From: Sialis fuliginosa
Lineage: Eukaryota > Arthropoda > Insecta > Megaloptera > Sialidae
Direction: 5' to 3'
Length of the DNA stretch: 64,000 bases
Assembly (NCBI GenBank): GCA_961205875.1
Contig: OY540822.1
Span: 11,534,501 to 11,598,500, forward strand
How positions within the stretch are numbered: position 1 is the stretch's first letter; every line of letters begins with the position of its first letter. Positions 40,901 to 54,000 of the stretch are shown here, piece after piece. The position numbers and the translations under genes were made by a program. The notes below the pieces were generated by a model. It was not told the DNA's origin. It saw nothing but the letters and a program-made list of their open reading frames with translations, and did no database searches.

Positions 40901-42129
40901 AATGCTTTAATTTCCGGTATTAATTAACTAGCAAGCACTTTGAAACGAGGTATCAAACTAATACCTATGACATACATTTCTATGATGTTTATTGACAGGC
41001 AAACGCAAAAACAGTGGTATTTAAACACTGGCATTATGAAATCTTGCACGGTCAGAGTTCTAAAACAAATCTATAGAAAATATCATGTTCGACATAACGG
41101 TTTAAAAAAAATTGCATCCTTTACAAAAAAATAACGAATTTTATTCTTAAAAAATCGGTTTTCTTGATAGATAAAATTACAAATAATTTGTTTTACAATG
41201 TTGGCTTATTTTTCAATTTTTCAAAAATCATTTTTTGTGAATTTTGCAAGACATTAGATTTAAAAAACGAAATTCAAATAATAGAACAGTGTGTAAATGT
41301 TCCAAAAAAGAAAACTGCAGTTGTAAATGCTAATCTTGTGTAGTTGAAAAATTGCAAGTAGAAAGAAAAATATAAAAAGGTATCGGCAGTTGAAAATTTT
41401 TCTTAAAATAACACCTGTTGCCAAGATTAAAAATTAAGTCAACGATATGTATAAAAATATACAGGTATTTGTTAAAACTTGTTGAAATGCACTGGTATAA
41501 TCGTTTATTAGGGCATTGAAATGCCGAGTATTAGTGCCTTACTGACAGACAACAAATCTGTCGAGATAAAAGTAAAAAAAAACAGTTACTTTTCATTCTC
41601 GTGACCAGTTATAATCTGTTACGTATTATTTTGCCGGCAATAATAGTTGGATATTGAAATTTGTGCTCTGAGACACTTTCGTAATTTAAGAAGTATATCA
41701 GTTTGCATGCATATAAATATATATATATAGAGTATATTATATATATTTGTGATATACTTTCACCACTACGGAAGCTAGTCGTTTGATCGCTGTGTTTTGT
41801 TGAAGTGTTGAATATTGCAGGTGTTAAACATGAAGTGTATGAGTAGTAGTAAAGCCAGTACAGTATATTGTAAAAGGAGGAAATGTTCTACCGAAAAAAT
41901 AACTAATTAGATTTTTATGTCTTGGTACATTTTTAACATATCTCATACCCATATATTTTTTAGAAATATCTGTCAATATCTACCACGGGACTTTGTTATA
42001 CGAATATTGAAAATATACTATATATATAATGTACTATTTCTAGCTAACTAGCTTTACTTATTATAAACATTTTTTTGTGTAATACATACACACCTTTTCG
42101 AAAATAACGAAATAAATTTCGTTAACTGA

Positions 42130-42400
42130 CCTCTCAATTCAATTAATATGTATATTCGAGCATAACACCGTTTTGTTTGTTTGAAAAATTATATTCCTGA
42201 GATGGTTCCATATAAATTTTATCAGAATTTGATCATAGACTCCAAAATAGGAGGGGGTTTTCAATTTGGTTGTATATATATATATTTTTATATTTTCGGG
42301 CATAACTCCGATACATATGCACCTATTCGGTTGATTTTTCTTTGAAAGGGGGTCCCATATATATTTTATCAAAATCTGTTCATTAACTTAAGTTTATTAT
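42130..42400. repeat. Interspersed repeat D (CATAACTCCGAT), copy 1
   Basis: It contains TTCGGGCATAACTCCGATAC, TATGCACCTATTCGGTTGA, CCCATATATATTTTATCA and AATCTG. The pattern recurs at 53935-54165 and 59168-59330. Similar degenerate repeats with GAAGTC borders are widespread in insect genomes (general knowledge). The short minus-strand ORF inside is not a gene. Confidence 0.72.
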
Positions 42401-44119
42401 AAAAATATGACGTTTTATTCCTAAAAGAAAATTGATCCTAAGTATAAAATTTCATCCGTTTATGTATTTTTTGAGTTATATACATAATATAATACATTTA
42501 TACAAAGAATTTACGTATATATTGGTTGTATTGTATCCTTTAGGATTATTTAGTAAAGGATAAGAAGAAAATTTGAAATGTAACAATGTAAAAAATATCT
42601 CGACGAATAAAATATAAAAATATTGTAACCAAGGGCAATACAAGAAGCTTTTCATAATTGTAAGATCAATAAATCTTGGAAATCTTTTTTCAATGACGCA
42701 AGAGATTATTACTTTTTATACGTACTCAATATTCTGAAGATTTTCAAGGAAAACGTATTTTCATCTTATTTTCAGTCTTTCAGTACACCCCTAGACCTCA
42801 TATGATATTTATCTATTGATACAATTTGTATAAAATAGAGTTAATGATCTATCTCATATAGAATTAAATAGACTAAATAGAAAACATACTTATTGTTTAT
42901 GGAATGTATGTATATACATATATAATGTAAATATAATTTCTATGAAAATGATTAATGATATGATAAATAGATTTAAAACGATTATTAATTATATCATCTT
43001 ATCTAATTTAATGTTACACCTCACAGTCAAAATAAGAAATTATTTATTATATAGTATATTACAGGCTGCCATCATTTTGTTGTTTCTAATTGAATAGGTG
43101 ATTTTGGAGGTTTTTGGTGTGCTGAAACCGAAACCGTTTCCCAAAATGTCCCATCATGACGATTTTATAGCAATGTTTAAGAATATATTACCAAGTAGGT
43201 AATTTTTTTTCATCTAAAGTTTTCGTTCACGGTAAAAAATAGTATTATTTCGTCTTTACAATGAATTTTTACTTTTTACTGTACGATTTTTTTTCGCTGA
43301 GATATGCTAGTTTGAAGATATGACTTTTTTTATTAAATATTGCCAAAATCGTCAGGAACAATTTGGGCACGTCAAAAACTTACGAAATCATTTATTGAAA
43401 AAGAGACAACAGAACAAAAGTATTTTTTGTCGGCCTGTGTTATTAGGAAACCAAAAAATACTTTTTATATTTCCTCTATTTGCTAATTTAATTTAAATTT
43501 TTAATATTTCCATTAAAACATTTTAAAATCCTATAAGAAAAATCAAAGTTTCTTTTTTCCCCCACTATGCAACGCCTATGTAAAGTTATTATTATTTGAT
43601 GCGGCAATATGAGGAACCAAAACGATATTTATCAAGTAAAACATCATGTAAACAATCAATTTCAGATGTTATGTAATCAGAATATTATTTTGAAATACCG
43701 TAAATGTAAAGTACCCAGGTCACAAAGTTCGCATGCATATTTATTCTTGTAATAATATAATGTCTAAAAAGATCATGGCATCGTTTTCTTTCTTAACATT
43801 TTAGTTTTGTATTATAATACGTTTCGCTTCACTTATTATGTAGATATAAATATTTTAGGTAATAATATGAGGACACTGTTTCGTAGATTTTATCTACATT
43901 TTGTTTACACGGCTTTTTTATTCGTACTTTTAGTTTAGTTTAGTTGCTATAAAAATTAGCCAGCACAAGATTTTTTTATACATCATTACACAGAATTAAT
44001 TATCATTTAGTATTTCTGAAAGTTAACACTTTTTTTTACTTGTCTAAGAACACAATATAACTTAATAACGAAATTTCAAATATATTTCACATAAAATTAG
44101 ATTTTGTTGTTTAAAGGTA

Positions 44120-44577
44120 AGGTACTGGCACCAGTCTTGGACAATACCCCAGTTGTTTAATTAAATGTACTAAATTAGAAATATCTGTTGATATTTAATA
44201 ACTGCCATTACTGAATCATAATCTATAGACACTTAACTGTAAAACAGCTTAATTTAATGACAATTGGCCCATGGGTCTCAAAATGGTGGACATTTAAACT
44301 AATTATTAGTGTAATCTATTTATTAATTATTATATTTTGCAGTACTTATCATTTTGTAATCATTAGAGAGTGTCCATCACTAGGTACCAATTACTGGTTT
44401 TACTTTATCCATTACTGGAGAAAAAAACACAATCAAATGGTTAATTAAATTGATTTAATAAAGACGTACTTGTTTTATTAGTAACATGAGTTCATGAGAA
44501 TTACAAAAAAAAAGCCCATTAATCCCTAAAAACAGTATACCCTGCTTTTAAAGTGGTCAAGACTGATACCGGTACCT
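44120..44577. mobile_element. Main-family MITE, copy 10 (orientation A)
   Basis: Left end TA|AGGTACTGGCACCAGTCTTG, right end AAGACTGATACCGGTACCT|TA. Interior as in copy 9 but with a deletion near 44320-44345. The plus-strand ORF at 44257-44448 lies wholly inside it. Confidence 0.9.
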
Positions 44578-45316
44578 TATGGGGATACAAAATAAAATAA
44601 TAATTGCAAATTTAATTGCATACCAAAATTTAAAAAAAAAATGAATAAAAAATAAATTATAGATAATAATATTATCTATAACGTGTATTTAAAACATTTT
44701 TTTCCGACAGATACACAGATACCAGGTAATACGTTATTCAAGGACCCTCAGAAAGTTTTATTTTGTTAAAATCTCAAATTGGTTTTTTTTATGATTATTA
44801 TACTTTATCCCTCGGGACATTTCTTGTATGTATGAATGTACATATAATAAAGTAAAAAAACATATTACATTGTAGAAATATATGTAATCAATTTGATCCT
44901 TATTTTGAAATGAAATTTATTGATGATATGATGCTAGAATATTGTATTCAAATGTCAGAGAATAACATCTCAAGGTCTTCAAGATATATCCTTTTAAATT
45001 AGTTACCAAATAAATTCTGATACAGTTTTTGAACTTTAAAATTGAATACATTAAGCGAAGTTATTTTTCATTATAAATAGATATACTAACTACTTTGTTT
45101 CTATGTGATTCATAAATTTATCGACCTACAAGTAATTGATTTTTAATTAATGTAGTTAAGGAACTTTATTTATGCAAAATAAAGTTTATGTATTAGATTG
45201 TTACAAGGATTTTTTATTTTTATAATAAGTTTAAATTACACATTTACCTAGAATTTCTAAGCTCATTAAATAATATTTTTAAATTACAGAAATTTATAGA
45301 TATTATTACTTCTTTA

Positions 45317-45610
45317 TTCTGAAAGAAATGGAAGTATGTATTGTAATACCGTCGAAAAATCATATTCGAGATAGCAGCAGATTCTACCATAATTGTACTA
45401 ACTTCAAAACATTGATTTATGTTGCCTTGGAAACAAATACAATTAAATTCAAATTGTCGATTAGTTATTCTACAAATGTGTATTATATTATTGACATTTG
45501 AATATTAGAAAACTAATATTTATAATACAAAAGGTAATTTTTTATTTCTGACAAATCTCATTGAATTTTTTGATATACATAGGTACAAATTCAAAATTAT
45601 TTAAAAATAT
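45317..45610 (+). repeat. Interspersed repeat C, copy with internal deletion
   Basis: It starts with the same ATTCTGAAAGAAATGGAAGT and GTCGAAAAATCATATTCGAG and skips directly to the ATTTATGTTGCCTTGGAAAC / TTAGTTATTCTACAAATGTG part. It lacks the middle 350 or so bases of the 25461 copy. Confidence 0.75.
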
Positions 45611-46376
45611 ATTACAGAACATTCAAATGAAAAATCAAAAGAATATTTATTTATATAAAAGTTCTATTTAAGAATACTTGGAAATTATATTGAAAAAGGT
45701 CACATGAAAAAGAATGTCTTAAAAAATTTCCTCATATACTAATAAATAATGTAATATATACATATTAAAAATCGTTACATTTATATTTTTTCAATAAATG
45801 TCACTTAAAGGTTAAACAAGATGAAATGGTTTCATTAAGGAAATTATTAATCATCATATATGCTACACCCATATCTAGGAAAAAAAATATTGACATACCA
45901 CTTTTTATACACTTATTCTTCGGAATAATCCGTTTATATAGCCTTGATCGACCTTGTTTTTATACGTCAACATACGGGGCTATTGTAATCTAATTATTAT
46001 GTATAATAAGCATAGGTGTTGCTAATAAGGGGAGTAGATAGGAGCAGTTTTAATTTATTTACCAACAAAAGAAAATAATGATACCTTGTTTGTGTGTTTT
46101 TTTGCCCACTCTGTACATCGATAGATTTCTGGCAACGCCCATTTTCACCTTGTCGCTAGGATCAGGAACTGAAAAACAAGAACATCGGTATTATAAAAAA
46201 AGAATATGTATTAGTTGAGATATTTTTTAAAAGGTCAAGAGGACATATATAAAATGAGATCATTTTAGATAAATATTTTTTTGTCTTAAACTACTTTTTT
46301 TGTAAGATTTATTGTTATTTTAATCTATGGTTTCGATACTATGGTTGATATAGGTGACATTTTTTAATTTTGAATA

Positions 46377-46580
46377 AGGTACTGGCACCAGTCCTGAACA
46401 ATATCCCACTTATTTAATTAAATGTACTATATTATTAGTATGTACATTACTGAATCAATCTATAGAAACTTAACTATAAAACTGTAAGCTTAATTTGATG
46501 AAAATTGGCCAATGGGTGTCAAAATGGTGGACATTTACACTAATACTATTGTAATCTATTTATTAATTATTATATTATAA
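46377..46580. mobile_element. Main-family MITE, copy 11 (orientation A, left part only)
   Basis: A good left end, TA|AGGTACTGGCACCAGTCCTG, runs to TTATTAATTATTATATTATA and then stops at about 46580, where an unrelated repeat (same family as 25461) begins. The right half is missing. Confidence 0.82.
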
Positions 46581-46860
46581 GTAGCTATTGGAGGGGTGAA
46601 AAGTGCAAACCACTCTCAAAATTTGAATTTTAATACTAATTAATACGTCACTAATTTATGTTGCCATGGAAACAAATGCAACTAAATTCAAATTGTCAAA
46701 TTAGTTATTCTACGAATGTGTATTATGTTTTTGATATAGAAAACTAATATTTATTGTATGTATATACAAAGGTGAGTTTTCTTTCTGACAAATTCCATTG
46801 AAATTTTTCATATATTAAAAATTATTTAAAAAGAAATTAAAGAACATGGAACATGTGGTT
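46581..46860 (+). repeat. Interspersed repeat C, 3' part only, fused to MITE copy 11
   Basis: It starts GTAGCTATTGGAGGGGTGAA, matching the 25461 copy from about 25864, and continues through TACGTCACTAATTTATGTTG and ATTCTACGAATGTGTATTAT to AAAGAACATGGA. Its left edge is exactly where MITE copy 11 stops. Confidence 0.76.
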
Positions 46861-47263
46861 CTCCATACATGTTTTATGATTTTTTTCTTATGCATATTGG
46901 AGTCTTGTATCATTGATACACACCTTCTAATCAATATAAGCCTTTTGCAAGTAATTACGAAGTGTCGGTTCAGTAATATTCGTTTTTGTTGTAAAATAAT
47001 GACGTCTTAGAGAAATAGTTGTGAACGTTAGTTAGTTAATCTATAACACTGATAAGCCAAGCATGTAATTGTGGTTCAAATAGCGCAAACCGATCACCAC
47101 AAATTATAGGTAATGATGTATGTTATTGGTAACGTAAACCTTCGGCGTTGGTAGCTACATAGATATATAAAAGAATACGTGGTTAGGTAAATTAATAAAC
47201 GTTATTATTGTTTCAACACTGTGTAAACAATAAATAAGAAAGTGAGAAAATTATCGTAATTTT

Positions 47264-47835
47264 GCTTCCTCGCAATATCGAAGATACGACAAAAAAATTG
47301 TTCTCCGATTTCAAAAATTTAAATTGATGTTTCCGTTTTAGGTCAAGACAAACACTTTGTCTGTATGTGCACTGAGTCCTTGTCACACGCATAACTCATG
47401 AACCACTGAACCGATATTAATGTTGATTCAAAATCATCAAAATCGTGTGTAAGGGGGAGGGGTGATATCCCAAAATATTTATTTTTTCAAGATATCTCAA
47501 GAACGACACATGTTACGTGAAAATTTTATAGAATCAAAATTTTCCGTTATAAAGATTTATTTCAATTTGCTTTAAAAAATCGTGTTTTTTTTTTAAATTG
47601 ATATTTGCATTGACATATTAAATGTCATTTTGACGTCTGCATAAATAATTTAGATTGATATTTTAAAAAAATTAAAAATATACGAAAAAATAATCAGATT
47701 TCAAACTAATATTTTTTAGTAAAATTGTATAAAACATGAATTTATCTGAACACTATTGGTTTTTACTTAAATTGTTCAATAATTAACTACCTTTTAGCAC
47801 GAGGAAGCACTGTGCATTTACTTGGCGAATGTTTT
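47264..47835 (+). repeat. Interspersed repeat B, copy 3, ending just before exon A
   Basis: It begins GCTTCCTCGCAATATCGAAG and ends at GTGCATTTACTTGGCGAATG near 47832, about 60 bases before the acceptor of exon A at 47896. The branch-point and pyrimidine-tract region of that intron therefore abuts the repeat. Confidence 0.82.
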
Positions 47836-47896
47836 ACATTTGAACTAAATTTTGTACATTTGACTAAAACTAATTTTGTTTAATTTTCTGTTACAG

Positions 47897-48086
47897 TTTG
47901 TGCCTGCACCGGACAAAGAAAAATAATCAAAAATATACAGTTTGGAGCCGAGGTAAAACAAGAACCAGATTTCAGCTGTCCTGAAGAATTTGGCTACTAC
48001 CCACATCCTACAGATTGCACACAATATTATGTCTGTGTATTTGGAGGAGCTCTTTTGGAATCATGTACAGGGGGATTGAAGTATAG
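47897..48086 (+). CDS. Exon A: N-terminal linker and first part of the CBM14 domain
   Basis: The acceptor is the TTACAG ending at 47896, after a T-rich tract. The donor is TATAG|GTTAGT at 48086/48087. The exon starts at codon position 2 (the first base comes from an unseen upstream exon) and ends with two bases of a Ser codon. It encodes a short lead with two Cys (CACTGQRK), then KQEPDFSCPEEFGYYPHPTD, followed by the second, third and fourth domain cysteines. The two extra cysteines just upstream may be the end of the signal peptide, or could form a disulfide. No in-frame ATG precedes the domain within the exon, so translation must start further upstream. Confidence 0.93.
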
Positions 48087-51000
48087 GTTAGTCAAAATAT
48101 CCATTTTTAGGGTTCCGTATAGAAAATTAGATTCGCTCTATCCGTCTGTCTGTCTATATAAATTTTATACCGATTAAGATGAAATTTGGTATACGGACGT
48201 GAATAAAAATGTAAGTCAGTTTCAGTGACGTAGCTAGTCATGAGTGGGCTCTTTAGAAATGAGATTTTTGAAAAAAAATATAATATTTTTTTGGATTTCT
48301 TCCTATATAAAAATATTTTTTTCACTTAATCTATTGACTCTCTTAAAATGCAATAAAAAATGTCTTAGGATCTTTTGATTTTAATTCTTCAATCACGATA
48401 TATTTGCTTTTAAATGTCGTTGTCAAATTTTAACATAACTGTTAATTACATGTATATATTTATGTTGTGAAATAATCAAATATTAATTTGCATACAAAAA
48501 ATTGTATTAAGCACTTGTCATTATGTGGGATATATACATATTATACAAAGAAAAGGTAATTTGTAGAGGAAAAAACAGTTTCCTGTCCTAGAAACATATG
48601 ACTTTCTCATAACGCCCGATTCAGTGCCAATCATTTACCTAAACGCCATATAATTTATAATATCACTTGCAGACATATACCAGGGCTTCAGTGCCCCTCC
48701 CCCCCCCTTCCACATCCTCCCTTTCATTTATTTATTTTATTTATGAAAAAGTGGTAAAAATATACATATATGATACGCGCCTGAAATTATCGTATGTTCT
48801 ACTTTTATACAAAATATGCAATATGACTTTTTCTAATAGATTTTATCGCAACTAGCACGATTACTAATTATAAGCCAACTATATTAATCTAATGAAGTGG
48901 TTGCCAAACTGTCGTGGTCGATCGCGAGCTACTAGTAGCTCATGTAACAAATATTTTTTTAAATTAAAATACAATCGCATTGTTTTGAATATTTTTATAT
49001 CTCAACTTATAGATGCTCCACTATATATAATAAGAAAAGAAGTGTGTATTAATTATTGTTAGTGAAGCATATGAAGTAATATTATCTATATATGAGGTAG
49101 TAGCACCAGTCTTGGATATGACCCCAGTAATGGCTATTTTTAAATTAAATGTACTGAATTAGAAATATTTGTTGATATTTAATTACTACCATTTCTAAAT
49201 ATTAATCTATATATATTTAACTGTCTTACAGCGTGATTTGATGACAATTGGCCAATAGATGTCAAAATGGTGGACATTTAAACTAATTATTAGTATAATT
49301 TATTTATTGATTATTATATTATCATAACAACTGACGATTCTTTCTTTTATATTTTTTGTGTCATAGTACTTATCATTTTGTAATCATTAGCAAGTGTCCA
49401 TCATTGGTTTTACTTTATCTATTACTAGAGAAAAAACATAAACAAAATAAAAGGCTATAATTTAAAAAACAATCTATATTTGCGGACTTTGGTAATTAAA
49501 TTGATTAAATAAAGAGTTACTTGTTTTATTAGTAACATGAGTTCATGATAATTACAAAAAAGAAGCCCGTTAATCACGAAAACAGTAAACCTTGCTCCTA
49601 TAGCGGCCATAACTGGTGCCAGTACTTTATATACATATATATATTTATAAATAATTATTTATAAATATATATATGTATTATAATCAACGGATACCGATTT
49701 TTTGTTGTAATGTATGAACAAAAAGGAAAGCGAATGTAAAAAATGACGTTTACCTTGTAATAAGTTTTTTTTTTATCAGAAACAGTTAATTTAAGATTCT
49801 TTTAATTTTAGGAATTCATTCTGACATGAATTTTACTTTTACAAAATGTTTCGTATGTTTTTTATTCATCTGCATTGTATTTAATTAACTGTACATGATT
49901 CAAATTTTTATTTACTAATTAATTGCAACTTTATTGGTAATAAATGTTTTATAAAATAGGTATTTTGACTTCTAAAGAAGTCGAATATATGTGAGAAATG
50001 CTTTTTTATTTTTGAATGCGATTTTTTTGTCGCTGCTATTGCAAACAAAAATATAATGCACATAAATGAATAATTTAAAATATCTAAAAATAAAAAACAT
50101 GGTGAGTCACTTAATATGACATTCGAAAATAAGTTGAAAAAGCACTTCATAAAATAAATGCGTCAGATGATAAAAGTTTGTAAGGTTTCCAGGGAGAATA
50201 AAAGATGGTGGATATGTGTTTGATCTTAGAAGGTCATGTGACGGTCATATGACCACGAACATTTTCATAAATAGAAACCTTAATAATATGGATACATATA
50301 AGGTACTGGCACCAGTCTTGAATCATACCTCAGTGTTGGACTCTTGTTTAATCAAATGTACTAAATTAGAAATATTTGTTGATATTTGATACTGAATCAT
50401 AATCTATAGACACTTAACTGTAAAACAGAGTAATTTGATGACATTTAAACTAATTATTAGTGTAATCTATTTATTAATTATTATATTATCATAGCATCTG
50501 CTTTACATTGTTTCGAATTTTACGATTTTCTAAATTAAAACTTTTATGACGCAGTACTTATCATTTTGTAATAATCAACAAGTGGATAAAAAACATAAAT
50601 AAAACAAAAGACTACAATTAAAAAAACTATATTTGTGGACTTTGGTAATTAAATTGATTTAAAAAAGATGTACTTATTTTATTAGTTTATGAAAAAAACA
50701 GTATACCTTGCTTTTAAAGCGTCCAAGACTGGTTATAAGTTATTTGAGTATTACATACCGAAATTGGAAAAAGGAACAATAATGCAATCAGCACTATCTG
50801 TCTGTCTGTCTGTTTGTCACAGCCTTCTATCTACTAACAGTTTGAACTAGAAAGTTAAAATTTGATGCAACTAAAGTTAATAGTTTAGAAAATAAAATTT
50901 TAAGTTCTTGTCGCTTTTAAAGGGGTAAAAAATTGTTTTATCAGCAAAATTATCAGCACGAACGTATTTTTTTTTAATAATTCATAGTACATTTGAATTC

Positions 51001-54000
51001 TTCAATTTATGTTACTGCAAAAATGTCTAGAATTCGGGAAAATGCCGTGAGCTCTGATATAAGAATCCATAATAAAACATAAGGGCTTCTATTTATAAAA
51101 ATGTAAGTGGTCAGTTGGCCCTACAACTTTTATATGTATCGCGTTTTTTATAAAGCGTTTTTTTCGAGTTATTTGTAACTGACTCACGCAGTATATATTT
51201 AATTTAAAAAAGGATATATTAGAAATCATTTAAATGATTATTTTCATATTCACGGTCATTGATTTTAAATTAGTCAATTAAAAGTAGTAAAAATTTGAAT
51301 AAATAAATATTATTATTTTTTTCACAACTAATTTAAATCTATCTATCGCTTCATTTAAAATATTCCGGAAAGTATAAAATTTTATTGGAAATATTTTAGT
51401 GTACGCAGGTCCGGATTTAAGTAATGTGGGGCTTTATGCTAGAAGAAATGATTTTCTTTCTTATCTTCGTATCTTTAAGTTTATATTTTTATTATAAATT
51501 ATAATTTGAAGCATGAAATTTTACTATTTCGATAAAAGTATGTTTATTATAAGAAAATTACGTGAAAATTTCAAAGATATGACTTCTCAATTTTTGAGAA
51601 AATTTTGAAAAAAATTAAACGGTTTGAGATACAGACCTGCGGTTTGAAAATTTCCACGCAACTTTTTATATGTATAAAAAACATTTTTGGAATAGTTTTT
51701 CATGCATTAAATTTCAATTTGTTATAAAAATATCAACTCTAAGATACGAAAATAAGAAGGAAAATCAAAACATGCTATATAAACTATTTACATATAATGT
51801 TAATTATTTTTCATGTAATTTTTAATTCAATCACATTTATTTAACAGATCACTTTAATAGATAAATTTAAATATCTACTACTAACAACTAGCCCATAATA
51901 TCTTAACACTTTATGCCCTGCCCTTGGTATTTGTCATAATAATTTTAGTTTTTATTTAAAAACAATATTAATAATATGAATAATCTAGTTATTTACGAAA
52001 ATAAAAGCATTTCTTATTACAACTGTTAATTAAATAGATGTATAGAAATAACAATATCTAAAACGTGTTAAACTGTTAAAATATCAAATAAATAGGAAGC
52101 CATTGACAAAACAACAACAGAAAAATTATTATACCGATTTATAATAAAAACGTTTGAAATAAAATCACAGAATAGAATAAAAATATTAATAAAGACAACA
52201 ATTAATGTAATGTAGTTTATATTCAATTTCTTAACAGAAAGTGTAAACTATATGATGATGTATAAAAAAGTCTTGTGCCGACCAGAGTAGTTTTATTTAT
52301 TTAAATTAGGATTAATTAATTATTGTACTAGTAACGAACTGTTTTTCTCATAACTTCTTCAATTCTTCCCAACTGAATTGGTTATATTTCTAGCCACGAA
52401 CTTCAAACCTGTGATTGGCCACGAAACGTTGGATGCGATGCCGGCGTTAGTGAATCACAAGGTCCAGTGCGGACGGTTCCACAGTCCATCCGTATATCTT
52501 CGGTACAAAAACCTCAAGTCCAAACTCAACCTCAGAGTCAACAACGGCAAAGAGTGGAAACTCCCTCATCTCGGTATCAACCTCAACTTGTGCAAAGAAA
52601 TCCTCAGCACCATGTACAACCTCAATTGAGTCAGCAGGATTATCAGTTGATCAAGGTAAACATTCTGTTACTTTTTATCATGTGTTAAATAGAGGTTTTT
52701 TAAACGAGATTTTAGAGTTGCACAATAGGCATGATGCCTAATTTAAAAAATAAACTATTTTAAAACTTAAAACTTATTTCTGCAGAAAATAAAGGTTTAA
52801 TCACAAAAATTGACCCTTTTAAAACTAATTTTGAATTTGACGCCAAAACGCTCGCAGGTGTTATGGCGCATTTTTGACGTCACGCCTATGTAAATACTCC
52901 ATGTCAACAATAATAAATCCTTGTTCCATCGCTAACGTTTCTCGGTTTTAGTTTTGGTAACACAAATCTGAGCAAATTGATAATTTAAAATCACAAAATA
53001 ATTTATAAACAGTGCAGATATTCACTCTGATTGGAATTTCATCAAACATGGTGGATTGTTGTATTTTGTGTTTTTATTTGAACAAAAATTATATTAATCT
53101 CGCTTTTAATATAAAAATAAATACATATTTTAGAATCTTTTTAACCTATTTAATTATTTAAAATCATAATTTCAGTGATACTCTGTTACTGGCATCATGC
53201 CTATTTAAACAAAAAATATACATTTTAAATAAATCAATCCTATCTGACAGTTCTTTTGAAGTTTCATGAAGTGTTTGACAAACAGTGGTGATATTATCAC
53301 TGCTTTAAATTTCATAGATACTATCACAGAATTAATACCCTAGTGCTTGCAAGCTTGCAAATTTGTTAGCTCCTTTATAATACCCGGTTGCTCCCAACGC
53401 CCCTGGAAAACTATACGATACATACGATAGCTATCTATTTTTGTATTTAAATTTCAACAATTTCCTATCGATATTATGTAGCTAGTTTTTAAAGTAACTT
53501 ATTTTCGCTAGGAGCGTGAACGCCAACAGCAGTTGTATGCAGAATCTGACGAGGAGACATTACCCGCTGAAGAAGTCGAATCAGAAAGACAACAAAGAGT
53601 GTATCGCGGCCAACCATCGACCGTTGGTCAAGTTCAGAGAGACAGAGATGGTGTAGCTATCCGACATTCGAACGCGATTTCCGTAAGTGCCCTTTCTGAT
53701 ATCTCTTGTCTAAGTTATATAATTAGCTCTTTTGTTCTTCGTAAACGGAACCCGGTTGTATGGATGAATTGTTCCTTTGCACTTTGATGTTGGTGACGGT
53801 GACGGTTCTTTTCCTCTTGCTCTAATATATAGAATATACACTCAGATATCATTATTAACTCATTCACGCCGGATCAACATCTGTGATATATTTTTTTAAC
53901 CTGATATTTGGTTTTTAATTAATATACTTCAAAAAAGAAGAATGTTCTCAATTCAACCAATATATTTTTTTATGCATCTTCGGACAAACTCCGAGTTCAA

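Larger units (their letters stand above)
35050..47263. other. No gene; AT-rich DNA with repeats
   Basis: Named elements are the nested pair at 38637-39589, MITE copies 10 and 11, repeats C and D, and the decayed repeat at 40711. A CCGTCCGTCCGTCC tract lies near 35488. If the start exon of the CBM14 gene is in this window, this is the likeliest place, but I found no phase-1 signal-peptide exon I could defend. Confidence 0.5.
48087..52393 (+). other. Intron A-B: repeats, no exon seen
   Basis: This 4.3 kb intron splits the CBM14 domain. Near 48109-48200 is a decayed retroelement end with GGGTTCCGTA and CCGTCTGTCTGTCT. Near 48893 is a hAT-like end (AGTGGTTGCCAAACTGTCG). Two copies of the main MITE sit at 49095-49627 and 50301-50741, with a perfect palindrome at 49632-49677. 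Around 51530-51690 is a stretch related to the arms of the large palindrome at 57752-58653. No other exon-like frame was found. Confidence 0.7.

Noticed and set aside
52378-52629. 83-residue ORF covering exon B in another frame
   Set aside because: It is out of frame with the CBM14 cysteines and crosses the acceptor; the exon B frame gives CDWPRNVGC.
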